Assembly: GCF_019837165.1 (NCBI RefSeq)
Contig: NZ_JAGYHC010000001.1
Coordinates: 558,001-622,000, forward strand
Direction: 5' to 3'
Source: Virgibacillus sp. NKC19-3
Lineage (GTDB): Bacteria; Bacillota; Bacilli; Bacillales; Amphibacillaceae
Length of the DNA: 64,000 bases
A model generated the notes under the pieces. That model was not told where the DNA came from. It ran no database searches and saw only the letters and a list, made by a program, of their open reading frames with translations. This document shows, piece by piece, positions 1 through 7,274 of the stretch (positions are counted from its first letter, which is position 1; each line of letters begins with the position of its first letter). The position numbers were made by a program, and so were the translations under genes.

Positions 1-558
1 AAAGCAAAACTCTATCCGGTTGATTGGACTAGACCGATCGATTTCGGAGAAGAATACGATCTCCATGTCAATAATGGGCGTCTACTTGAGCATTTTCATG
101 AAGGAAACTTGACCTATAGATCCGAAGCAATCTCGAAAAAAACGCCGCGTGTGTTCTTAGAAGTATCTCCTGAACTAGCGGAGGAACGTGGATTAGAAGA
201 TGGGACGGTTGTCCGGCTGATTTCTCCATATGGAAGGGTGAAAGTATCCGTCATTGTAACGGATCGGGTGAAAGGGCATGAGCTATATTTACCGATGAAT
301 TCCCAAGGAGAAGGGGCGATTAATTATCTGACGAGCTTTCATGCTGACAAGGATACCTCGACGCCTGCTTATAAGGAAGTTCAGGTAAAAATGGAAGTAC
401 TTGAGCCAAAAGGGGAAAGTCCATTACCGAAAATCAATCATCGCTATGGTAATCCGCAGCCACAAATCGGTGTAGAAGTTGAACGAAAATGGGCACGCAA
501 AGATTATGTCTATCCCGGTGATGTCGTGCGAGCAAGGGGGTCAAGCAACAATGGCTAA
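1..558 (+). CDS. Formate dehydrogenase alpha subunit, C-terminal part (gene starts before the window)
   Basis: The reading frame is open from base 1 and stops at 556-558, giving about 185 residues of the molybdopterin-dinucleotide-binding C-terminal domain: motifs LEHFHEGNLTYRSEAI, VFLEVSPELAEERGL, VRLISPYG and LYLPMNSQGEGAINYLT. These match the YjgC/YrhE type of cytoplasmic Bacillus formate dehydrogenase (family knowledge). The catalytic residue and Fe-S domains lie outside the window, so whether this enzyme uses Sec or Cys cannot be seen. The next gene, a DUF1641 protein, overlaps it by 8 nt, which is the yrhED/yjgCD arrangement of B. subtilis. It would oxidise formate to CO2 in the cytoplasm. 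Confidence 0.88.
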   Translation, partial: KAKLYPVDWTRPIDFGEEYDLHVNNGRLLEHFHEGNLTYRSEAISKKTPRVFLEVSPELAEERGLEDGTVVRLISPYGRVKVSVIVTDRVKGHELYLPMNSQGEGAINYLTSFHADKDTSTPAYKEVQVKMEVLEPKGESPLPKINHRYGNPQPQIGVEVERKWARKDYVYPGDVVRARGSSNNG

Positions 559-1189
559 AGCAACTAAAGTGATCCATCGTATTGAACCAACAGAAGAAGA
601 AATACGAGAACGTGACCTGAGGCAATTAGAAGAAACATTGCTAGAAAATAAAGAAGCGGTTGCCGATGCACTGAAACTGATGAATTATTTTCGCGATAAT
701 GAAATATTCAATATGCTCCATGCGCTTTTTGCTGAAAGGGATCAGGTGCTTGAGCAGGTCGTAACAGCTATTGACGAATCGGATGCAACCAAGTCAATGA
801 AAAATGCCCTTCTTCTGTTAGATGTGCTTGGGAAGTTTAATGTGGAAGAACTTGAGCCACTCTTATATAAAATGAATACCGCTGTTTCCAGGGTGGCTTC
901 CTATGAGCATTATGGGAAAGAAAGAGGCGGATACCCCGCCCTTCTTCGTTCCCTCAAAGATCCGGAAATGATTGAAGGTTTGAACGTTCTCATGGCCCTT
1001 TTAAAAGGTCTTGGCGTCAATCAAGAGGACAGAGAAAAGGCAAAATCAGAGTCTCAGAGGCAACAACACGCATGGGAAAAACGAAACACAGAGAGTGACG
1101 AGCGGCAATCCGGCCTTAGTGGCAAATGGTATGCCATCGCAGCGGGAGTTTCATTGCTGGCGGCATTGCCTTTGATTTTCAAAAGGTAA
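551..1189 (+). CDS. DUF1641 protein, formate dehydrogenase partner (YrhD/YjgD-like)
   Basis: A 212-residue protein starting at the ATG at 551 (MAKATKVIHRIEPTEE), preceded by the purine-rich AGCAAGGGGG at 531-540. An upstream start in the same frame (479) would run deep into the FDH gene and is not preferred. The body is acidic and helical (repeated Glu/Leu, residues about 15-130), ends DUF1641-like (GVNQEDREKAKSESQRQQHAWEK), and closes with one hydrophobic segment (WYAIAAGVSLLAALPLIF), so it is probably membrane-tethered. The 8-nt overlap with the FDH alpha gene suggests translational coupling. Its biochemical role is not established; in B. subtilis the equivalent gene always accompanies a formate dehydrogenase alpha subunit. 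Confidence 0.85.
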   Translation: MAKATKVIHRIEPTEEEIRERDLRQLEETLLENKEAVADALKLMNYFRDNEIFNMLHALFAERDQVLEQVVTAIDESDATKSMKNALLLLDVLGKFNVEELEPLLYKMNTAVSRVASYEHYGKERGGYPALLRSLKDPEMIEGLNVLMALLKGLGVNQEDREKAKSESQRQQHAWEKRNTESDERQSGLSGKWYAIAAGVSLLAALPLIFKR

Positions 1190-1517
1190 ACGCTGAGGAT
1201 AAGGGTTCAACTTTAGATAGGAGTGGGGCCTTTTCACAGATTGAAATAGACTCTTCGTATTAAGCTGTTTACTAAAGGGTTGGAACTGTACCAAAGGTTC
1301 GCCCCGCCGAAACCATTTGTTGTTTTTGATATAAAAGATATAAACTGCGACGTAAGTGTGGAATTCTCTTTGCGAACGATGGTTGAGTGCTTGGATGCCG
1401 CTACGCTCAACCAATGCTTGTCAAAAGAAATTGTCACTACATCGCAGTTTCCATCAACTGGGAAGATTAAAAAGTGACAATACTTATGAAAAGAGCTTAC
1501 CATGAAGGGTGTACAAA
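1190..1517. other. Intergenic region with two inverted repeats
   Basis: No convincing gene. A hairpin TGGTTGAG/CTCAACCA spans 1380-1413. A 9-bp perfect inverted repeat ATTGTCACT (1430-1438) and AGTGACAAT (1473-1481) lies just upstream of fdhD. Short ORFs here on both strands have no recognisable protein features. It could be an mRNA leader or a degenerate element. Confidence 0.4.
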
Positions 1518-2315
1518 ATGAATGATGTAGAGTTAAAAGGATGGGAAATTGTCCGATTCAAAGAGGGAACCGCCTTACGTATAGATGAAGAAGTGGCAGA
1601 GGAATTTCCATTTACTGTGATAGTAAATGGCGAGGAGCTTGCAACAATGGTTTGTTCCCCGTCACACCTTCACGATTTGGTCGTCGGATTTCTTGCATCG
1701 GAGGGTATTATCCGTTTTTATAATCAAATAAGCCAGTTGCAAATGGATGAAGATCGTGGATTTGCCCATATTGAACTTACAAAACCAATGGACGTAGATC
1801 AACACGACTATTCCAAGCGATTTATCGGATCCTGCTGTGGAAAAAGTCGCCAATTTTATTTTAAAAGTGATGTAAAAACGGCCAAAACAATAACCAGTAA
1901 GTTAATGATAACTGTTGATCAATGTATTTCATTAATGCAGACGTTGCAGCGTGAGTCTGAACAATTTATTCGAACAGGCGGTGTCCATAATGCCGCGCTT
2001 GCAAATCGAGATGAACTCCTAGAAGTTCGGACAGATATTGGCCGGCATAATGCACTGGATAAAATATACGGTCATATGTTAAAAGAGTACGTGCAGCCAG
2101 CTGATAAATTAATTGTGTTTAGTGGACGGATTTCTTCCGAGGTATTGTTAAAAATATCCAAAATAGGCGTTGGAATTCTTATTTCTAAATCGGCGCCAAC
2201 GGATTTAGCACTTAAGTTGGCAATGGATTTAGGGATTACGGTGATTGGATTTGCCAGAGGAAGTAAGATGAATGTCTATACCCACCCACACCGTGTCGTA
2301 GAAGCTAATAGATAG
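1518..2315 (+). CDS. fdhD: FdhD, formate dehydrogenase accessory sulfurtransferase (copy 1)
   Basis: A 265-residue FdhD-family protein. In E. coli the protein moves sulfur from IscS to the bis-MGD cofactor and is required for active FDH. I chose the ATG at 1518 because GAAGGG (1504-1509) sits 8 nt before it; an in-frame GTG at 1509 overlaps that site. Family motifs: VGFLASEGIIRF, RFIGSCCGKSRQFYF, TGGVHNAAL, DIGRHNALDKIYG, FSGRISSEVLLK and SKSAPTDLALKLA. The sulfur-relay site has adjacent cysteines (SCCGKS) where E. coli uses C-x2-C. It follows the cytoplasmic FDH genes and is a close paralogue of the copy at 32402-33226, each copy lying beside one FDH system. Confidence 0.93.
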   Translation: MNDVELKGWEIVRFKEGTALRIDEEVAEEFPFTVIVNGEELATMVCSPSHLHDLVVGFLASEGIIRFYNQISQLQMDEDRGFAHIELTKPMDVDQHDYSKRFIGSCCGKSRQFYFKSDVKTAKTITSKLMITVDQCISLMQTLQRESEQFIRTGGVHNAALANRDELLEVRTDIGRHNALDKIYGHMLKEYVQPADKLIVFSGRISSEVLLKISKIGVGILISKSAPTDLALKLAMDLGITVIGFARGSKMNVYTHPHRVVEANR

Positions 2316-2328
2316 TGATGAATAAGGG

Positions 2329-2358
2329 AAGGGCATGATGCAAAAGGCGCATGTCCTT
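2329..2358 (+). terminator. Stem-loop after fdhD
   Basis: AAGGGCATG (2329-2337) pairs with CATGTCCTT (2350-2358) with one G-U pair and a 12-nt loop, followed by ATTTCT. It lies 14 nt after the fdhD stop. The U-tract is short, so termination is plausible but not certain. Confidence 0.45.
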
Positions 2359-2425
2359 ATTTCTATATTAGAAATATGCGTATTTGGAAATTCCAAGGCA
2401 CACGGTCCATTTGTGGACTAAGGCT

Positions 2426-2455
2426 AAGGCAAGAAAACGATCGCCTTCTTGCCTT
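2426..2455. terminator. Probable bidirectional terminator between fdhD and adh
   Basis: Perfect 10-bp stem AAGGCAAGAA (2426-2435) with TTCTTGCCTT (2446-2455), followed by ATGCCTTTTC. It sits between two convergent genes. Confidence 0.5.
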
Positions 2456-2478
2456 ATGCCTTTTCAATAGGTAACGGT

Positions 2479-3501
2479 CTAGCAATCTTTATGCATATCT
2501 ATAACCATCCGGCCTTGAATTTTCCCTTCTTCCATCTCGTCAAAAATATCATTTATTTCATGTAAGCATCTCGTTTCAACAACAGGAGACACTTTTCCTT
2601 CTGCACCGAACTGAAACGTTTCTTCCAGATCTTTTCGAGTGCCAACAAGTGAACCAACAACTTCAATACCATCCAGCACTGTTTTTACAATTTCAAGATC
2701 CATGGTTTCAGGCGGCAAACCAACTGCTACTACTTTAGAAGCAGCACGAACAGAGTTCACTGCTTGGTTAAAAGCAATTTTTGAAACAGCTGTAACAACT
2801 GCGGCATGTGCGCCACCTATCTGTTCTTGAATCCATTCAGCTGCATCTGCGCATGAGGAATTGAAGGTTAAGTCTGCACCAGCTTCTTTCGCAAATTCTA
2901 ATTTATCGTCATTAATATCAATCGCAATTACTTTTGCGTTAAAAACATGTTTGGCGTATTGAATGGCCAGATTTCCAAGACCACCACATCCATAGATTGC
3001 AATCCATTGCCCAGGTCTAATAGCAGCCACTTTAATGGCCTTATAACTGGTTACTCCTGCACAGGTAATACTACTGGCTCTTGCCGGATCAAGTCCGTCT
3101 GGAACTTTAACTGCATAATCTGCAGCAACAACACATTGTTCTGCCATGGCACCATCTACGGAAAACCCAGCGTTCTTAATACTCCTACAGAATGTTTCTC
3201 GCCCTGTTGTACAATATTCACATGTTCCGCATGCTTGGTAAAACCATGCAATGCTCACTCTATCTCCAATTTTTAAGTTTGTTACATCATCAGCTATTGC
3301 TTTTACAATTCCAATCCCTTCGTGCCCTGGTATTCTTCCTAAGACTTCACCAAAATCTCCCTTTGCAACATGCAAATCTGTATGACAAACACCACAATAT
3401 TCGATATCGACTAATGCTTGTCCAGATGTTAACTTAGGGGCTCCTACATCTACAATATCTAATTTTCCAGGATTCTCTGCACTCACTATCGCTGCTTTCA
3501 T
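2479..3501 (-). CDS. adhP: Zinc-dependent alcohol dehydrogenase (AdhP/AdhT type)
   Basis: A 340-residue medium-chain dehydrogenase, NAD-dependent, interconverting ethanol and acetaldehyde. The start at 3501 ([17 protein letters not shown]) has GGAG 8 nt upstream; an in-frame ATG at 3561 would overlap the promoter and operator described separately. Catalytic zinc ligands: CGVCHTDLH and GHEG near the N-terminus. Structural zinc lobe: [15 protein letters not shown]. Rossmann motif: [14 protein letters not shown]. Length and motifs match thermostable Bacillus ADH. Its Rex/Fnr-like operator and its position beside fermentation and formate genes point to fermentative NADH reoxidation. Exact substrate range is not determinable. 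Confidence 0.9.
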   Translation of the reverse strand: MKAAIVSAENPGKLDIVDVGAPKLTSGQALVDIEYCGVCHTDLHVAKGDFGEVLGRIPGHEGIGIVKAIADDVTNLKIGDRVSIAWFYQACGTCEYCTTGRETFCRSIKNAGFSVDGAMAEQCVVAADYAVKVPDGLDPARASSITCAGVTSYKAIKVAAIRPGQWIAIYGCGGLGNLAIQYAKHVFNAKVIAIDINDDKLEFAKEAGADLTFNSSCADAAEWIQEQIGGAHAAVVTAVSKIAFNQAVNSVRAASKVVAVGLPPETMDLEIVKTVLDGIEVVGSLVGTRKDLEETFQFGAEGKVSPVVETRCLHEINDIFDEMEEGKIQGRMVIDMHKDC

Positions 3502-3525
3502 AAGGATGTCTCCCATTAGCATATA

Positions 3526-3545
3526 TTTGTGAAACATTTCACAAA
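3526..3545 (-). promoter_or_regulatory. Rex/Fnr-type palindromic operator of adh
   Basis: Perfect palindrome of two 9-nt arms (TTTGTGAAA and TTTCACAAA) around CA. It fits the Rex consensus TTGTGAA-N4-TTCACAA exactly and also the Fnr/Crp form TGTGA-N6-TCACA. It sits between the adh -10 box and the start codon, over the expected transcription start. That is a repressor position, so Rex (NADH-sensing) is the better reading. Confidence 0.7.
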
Positions 3546-3549
3546 TTCT

Positions 3550-3578
3550 ATTATATATCACTTATATGATATTTACAA
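3550..3578 (-). promoter_or_regulatory. SigmaA-type promoter of adh
   Basis: On the minus strand, TTGTAA (3573-3578) is separated by 17 nt from a perfect TATAAT (3550-3555). The operator follows immediately downstream. Confidence 0.65.
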
Positions 3579-3636
3579 GGTTTATTAGAACGTTTAACAA
3601 ACTTGAGTTGCGATGACGGGCATAAAATAAGAGAAG

Positions 3637-3655
3637 GGGTATAAGCAATTATCCC
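3637..3655 (-). terminator. Candidate terminator after selB
   Basis: On the minus strand GGGATAA pairs with TTATACCC (one bulged base, loop TTGC). It starts 5 nt after the selB stop and is followed by a pyrimidine-rich stretch (CTTCTCTTATTTT). Confidence 0.4.
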
Positions 3656-3659
3656 TATA

Positions 3660-5552
3660 TCAGTTCTTCATTTTTCTAATCCACGTTCTCAGATTTCCTT
3701 CCCTTTTTGTATACCCTAAATAGTCAAAGAGTTCTAGTAATGGCAGTAAATTTTTCCTGGATAATTGTAAGCTGTCTCTCGCGGTTTGGAGATTGAATGC
3801 TTCCTCGTTTGTATGTTGTTCTAATCTCTTTCGGGCTTGATCTGTCGCTTCTTTTCCGATAAGTCTCTCATTATCCAATGCATACGCCCGCTCTGATTCA
3901 ATTAAAAAATGATAAAATTCCTTCTGGAGTTCTGAAGGGATCTGGTGTTTAGCCAGAAGTTCGCTCCACTTTTCTACTTCCATTCCTTGTTGTTTTAATG
4001 CTTCTTCTGCATTTTCAAGCTTTTCCTTCCATTGGGGCGGCAATGATGGGTGCACGTCATGCAACGCAACATATTGATCGATGACCTTAATATTGTTTTT
4101 TTCCGTTAATCGATTGATGACAAATTCGATAAGGGAGATAGGATATTGTTGTTTCAATTCAGATATAATTTCCGCCTTATTGATTCCAATTCGCATCGGT
4201 AAACGTTTATGAAAGGATTCAAGTAAATCAATTAATATATCTTTGGCATGTTCGAAAGTTGAAGGAAGGGTAACAAGCCCTTTTTCTATTTCAATTAAAT
4301 TTGGTTGAGCCTCAACTAATTCCTGCTCTGTAATGGAGGCATATTTTAATATTTCAGCACGTGTTAAAACAAGTCTCTCTTTCATTAATGATTCTATCCG
4401 GTCTTTGGTTGATCCTTCTTTTTTAAGTAACAATTGATCGATTGTCTTCTTCCCAAACCGGTGTTTATTCGCCTCTGGTTCTATAACCCATCCTCCACCA
4501 ATGGTTTCTACAGGAGTCGGTTTTCTTAAAATAAAACGGTCACTTCGAGAGACAACAACTTGTTCATTTAACTGTATTTGACACAGTATTTCCGATTGTT
4601 CATTCGCACTGATTTCGTTTCGGTCAAAAAAGATAATTTTTCCCATAACTTCTGAAGTACCAATAAAAAGTTTAATTGGTTGGCGCTGTTTTACGTCATA
4701 GGTTATGTCTTTTAATGAATAAAACACAACATCGAGTCGATCGGAAATAGCATAGAAATTCCCTGCCACCAAGACGTCGCCTCTAGAAATAGACTTGTGG
4801 GAAACCCCGCCAATATTAATAGCGGTACGTTGCCCTGCAGAAGCTTCCTTTTTTTGTTGATGGTGACTTTGGATTTGTCTTACACGAACATCTTTATTTA
4901 GTGGTAATATCTTTAGATGCTCCCCCTGCTTTACCTTCCCGTCGTATATCGTCCCACGAACAACAACGCCTTGTCCTTTTACTGTGAAAACTTGATCAAT
5001 CGGCAACCGGAAAGCAGTATTCCTATCTTTTTTAGTGATATGTAACAGTTTTTCTTTCAAAGCACTTTTCAACGCAGGGATTCCCTCTTTTGATAAACTA
5101 TCAACCAAATAAATGGGAGTATCTTCAAAAAAGGTTTGACTTACTGTTTCTTTCACATCCTCGATAACGATTTCTAGCAATTCTTCGTCTACTTGGTCAA
5201 TTTTGGTTATAACAACGAAACCATTTTCAATTCCTAATAGTGATAAAATATCAAGATGTTCCTTCGTTTGCGGCATGACGCCTTCATCTGCAGCAATAAC
5301 TAATACGACCATATCGATTCCCGCCACACCTGCTATCATTTGTCTGATAAACCTTTCATGCCCTGGGACATCGATAATAGACACGTTTAATTGTTCTTCA
5401 TCGATAAACGGTGCAAATCCAGGTTCAATAGAAATATTTCTTTCCTTTTCTTCTTTTAGTCGATCCGTATCCACACCAGTTAGAGCTTTTGTTAAAACGG
5501 TTTTCCCATGATCAATATGCCCAGCCATACCAATTGTCAAATACTTACGCAT
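3660..5552 (-). CDS. selB: SelB, selenocysteine-specific translation elongation factor
   Basis: A 630-residue GTPase that delivers Sec-tRNA-Sec to UGA codons marked by a SECIS hairpin. GTPase motifs in order: GHIDHGKT (G1, residues 11-18), ERNISIEPGFA (G2), DVPGHERF (G3) and TKID (G4). Beta-barrel domains II/III follow (QVFTVKGQGVVVRGTI; SRSDRFILR). The C-terminal roughly 250 residues are the winged-helix repeats that bind SECIS RNA (for example LPPQWKEKLENAEEALKQQG; ending RTWIRKM). Full length for the family (E. coli 614). The start ATG at 5552 follows AGGTGG at 5 nt. It lies downstream of selA on the same strand, with selC between them on the other strand. Confidence 0.96.
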   Translation of the reverse strand: MRKYLTIGMAGHIDHGKTVLTKALTGVDTDRLKEEKERNISIEPGFAPFIDEEQLNVSIIDVPGHERFIRQMIAGVAGIDMVVLVIAADEGVMPQTKEHLDILSLLGIENGFVVITKIDQVDEELLEIVIEDVKETVSQTFFEDTPIYLVDSLSKEGIPALKSALKEKLLHITKKDRNTAFRLPIDQVFTVKGQGVVVRGTIYDGKVKQGEHLKILPLNKDVRVRQIQSHHQQKKEASAGQRTAINIGGVSHKSISRGDVLVAGNFYAISDRLDVVFYSLKDITYDVKQRQPIKLFIGTSEVMGKIIFFDRNEISANEQSEILCQIQLNEQVVVSRSDRFILRKPTPVETIGGGWVIEPEANKHRFGKKTIDQLLLKKEGSTKDRIESLMKERLVLTRAEILKYASITEQELVEAQPNLIEIEKGLVTLPSTFEHAKDILIDLLESFHKRLPMRIGINKAEIISELKQQYPISLIEFVINRLTEKNNIKVIDQYVALHDVHPSLPPQWKEKLENAEEALKQQGMEVEKWSELLAKHQIPSELQKEFYHFLIESERAYALDNERLIGKEATDQARKRLEQHTNEEAFNLQTARDSLQLSRKNLLPLLELFDYLGYTKREGNLRTWIRKMKN

Positions 5553-5586
5553 CTAGTCCACCTGACTTTCTCCTCGAATATTTCCC

Positions 5587-5616
5587 TTGCTTTAAAAATT
5601 CAAATGAATGTATAAT
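5587..5616 (+). promoter_or_regulatory. Candidate selC promoter
   Basis: TTGCTT (5587-5592), 18-nt spacer, perfect TATAAT (5611-5616). Transcription would begin about 25 nt before the tRNA. It is in the gap upstream of selB on the other strand. Confidence 0.6.
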
Positions 5617-5647
5617 AGACTTGAACTTGTTTCAATAGATTTGCCAT

Positions 5648-5744
5648 GGGGTCGGATGAGGTACTGGTGTTCTCCTTGGTCTTCAAAACCATTTGGAAGG
5701 CGCGTGACGTCTTCGGTGGGTTCGATTCCCACACGATCCCGCCA
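5648..5744 (+). tRNA. selC: tRNA-Sec (anticodon TCA)
   Basis: About 97 nt, longer than ordinary tRNAs, as expected for tRNA-Sec. Acceptor strands GGGGTCG (5648-5654) and CGATCCC (5734-5740) pair with one G-U; an eighth position (G5655/A5733) would be a mismatch. The anticodon loop CTTCAAA (5681-5687) is closed by TGGT/ACCA; the anticodon is TCA (5683-5685), reading UGA. The long variable arm has GAAGGCG pairing with CGTCTTC. T-arm GTGGG-TTCGATT-CCCAC (5716-5732), discriminator G and encoded CCA (5742-5744). The D-stem can be drawn only with a bulge. It is encoded opposite to selA and selB, 14 nt from the selA stop, so a selA-selB transcript would carry its antisense. Confidence 0.93.
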
Positions 5745-5758
5745 TACGATACATAGCA

Positions 5759-7168
5759 TTATGACGCCCCATGTTGAATGTGCAAAAATGCTTCCGTAAC
5801 AATATCCAATTCTTCATCGCTAACTGTTCTAAAATCGAGAGTGACTGCTTCATTTTCCAATCGAACGATGATTGGTACGCTGAAACGCCGCAACTTTGCC
5901 GCAAGTTCTGTGCTCTTATAACGATTATGTTTCACGTTAACTATATAGGTGTCAATTTCTACATCAGGCATTGTTCCTCCTCCAATTATAGATTTACCAG
6001 CCTCAACATTGCAAATGAATCCTGTTTGACTTGACTTTATCTTTTCTATAAATTTATGAGCCTTTTCCAAAATCGCTTGACTTGATTCCAAAATGTCATG
6101 AATAGTTGGAATCTCGTATTGTTCTTGTCCTCTCAAATAAGCTTTTAATGTTGCTTCTAGTCCTGCTAGGGTAAATTTATCGACTCGTAAGACTCTGGCA
6201 AGCTGATGTTTCTTCAATTTATCAATGAAAACGTTGTTACCTACGATGATTCCCGCTTGAGGGCCGCCTAGTAATTTATCACCGCTAAAAGAAAGGATGT
6301 CTATCCCTGCCTTTATTTTCTCCTGGACAGTCGGCTCTGTTCCGATGTGATTCTTTTGAAAGTCAAAAAGTGTTCCACTGCCAAGATCCTCATAAATGGG
6401 GACATGATATTGTTTAGATACGTTGATGAGCTCATCTGTATGAACTTCTTCTGTAAATCCAATCACTTTAAAATTGCTCTTATGCACCTTCATAAGTAAT
6501 CCTGTATTTTCTGTGATAGCTTTCACGTAATCATTTACATGTGTTTTATTGCTTGTTCCCACATCGATTAATTCAGCTTGGCTTTCTTCCATTATTTCAG
6601 AGATTCGAAAGGAACCGCCAATCTCCACAAGCTCGCCTCGAGAAACAATGACCTCCCTACCTGTAGCAATAGCCTTTAATACGAGGTATACGGCTGCTGC
6701 ATTATTATTTACAACGATAGCAGCTTCAGCTCCAGTTAATTGTGTAATATATTCCTCGACAATATCATGTCTTGAGCCCCGTTTACCAGCCTCTAAATTA
6801 TACTCAAGTGTGGAATAAGAGGAAGCTGTATGTGTCATTTGGTCTATCGCTTCTTTACTTAAGCGTGCCCTCCCCAAGTTTGTATGTAAGACAACTCCTG
6901 TGGCATTGATAACTCCTTGCAAATTGTTTTGATAAAATAAATGTATTTTTTCATCAAGTTGATCAAAAATGAGTTCACTTAATTTATCCCTTGTTAACGC
7001 TTCATGATTGAGTTCGTTGTTTATTATTTTATTTCTAATAACATCAATTTGGTCATTAAGCCATTCCGTTAATACGTGTTCCGAGATGTTCAACGTCGTT
7101 ACCATTTCGGAAAAGCGCGTATGCTCTTTTAATTGATGAACAGCAGGTAAATGGGGAAGTATTTTCAT
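5759..7168 (-). CDS. selA: SelA, L-seryl-tRNA(Sec) selenium transferase
   Basis: A 469-residue PLP enzyme that converts Ser-tRNA-Sec to Sec-tRNA-Sec using selenophosphate from SelD. N-terminal domain LPAVHQLKEH followed by VINATGVVLHTNLGRA, LEYNLEAGKRGSRHD, VNNNAAAVYL, VSRGELVEIGGSFRI and the PLP-lysine motif SFSGDKLLGGPQAGI. Family length (E. coli 463). I placed the start at 7168 (MKILPHLPAVHQ) because GGTG lies just upstream; an in-frame ATG at 7183 lacks a Shine-Dalgarno sequence but cannot be excluded. It is divergent from selD and upstream of selB on the same strand. Confidence 0.96.
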   Translation of the reverse strand: MKILPHLPAVHQLKEHTRFSEMVTTLNISEHVLTEWLNDQIDVIRNKIINNELNHEALTRDKLSELIFDQLDEKIHLFYQNNLQGVINATGVVLHTNLGRARLSKEAIDQMTHTASSYSTLEYNLEAGKRGSRHDIVEEYITQLTGAEAAIVVNNNAAAVYLVLKAIATGREVIVSRGELVEIGGSFRISEIMEESQAELIDVGTSNKTHVNDYVKAITENTGLLMKVHKSNFKVIGFTEEVHTDELINVSKQYHVPIYEDLGSGTLFDFQKNHIGTEPTVQEKIKAGIDILSFSGDKLLGGPQAGIIVGNNVFIDKLKKHQLARVLRVDKFTLAGLEATLKAYLRGQEQYEIPTIHDILESSQAILEKAHKFIEKIKSSQTGFICNVEAGKSIIGGGTMPDVEIDTYIVNVKHNRYKSTELAAKLRRFSVPIIVRLENEAVTLDFRTVSDEELDIVTEAFLHIQHGAS

Positions 7169-7274
7169 CTTAACACCATCCATGAATATATATTTTTTGT
7201 TCGCTTTTTTAAAAAAAACGTTTTATACTCTTATTATCACACATCTAGTTCATTATAAAAAGGGGGCAGTAAGG

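Noticed and set aside
1234-1503. Minus-strand 89-codon ORF as a transposase remnant
   Set aside because: No DDE or HTH motif could be seen; the resemblance was only superficial.
5683-5904. ORFs overlapping the tRNA-Sec locus
   Set aside because: They are frame shadows of selA and the tRNA gene.
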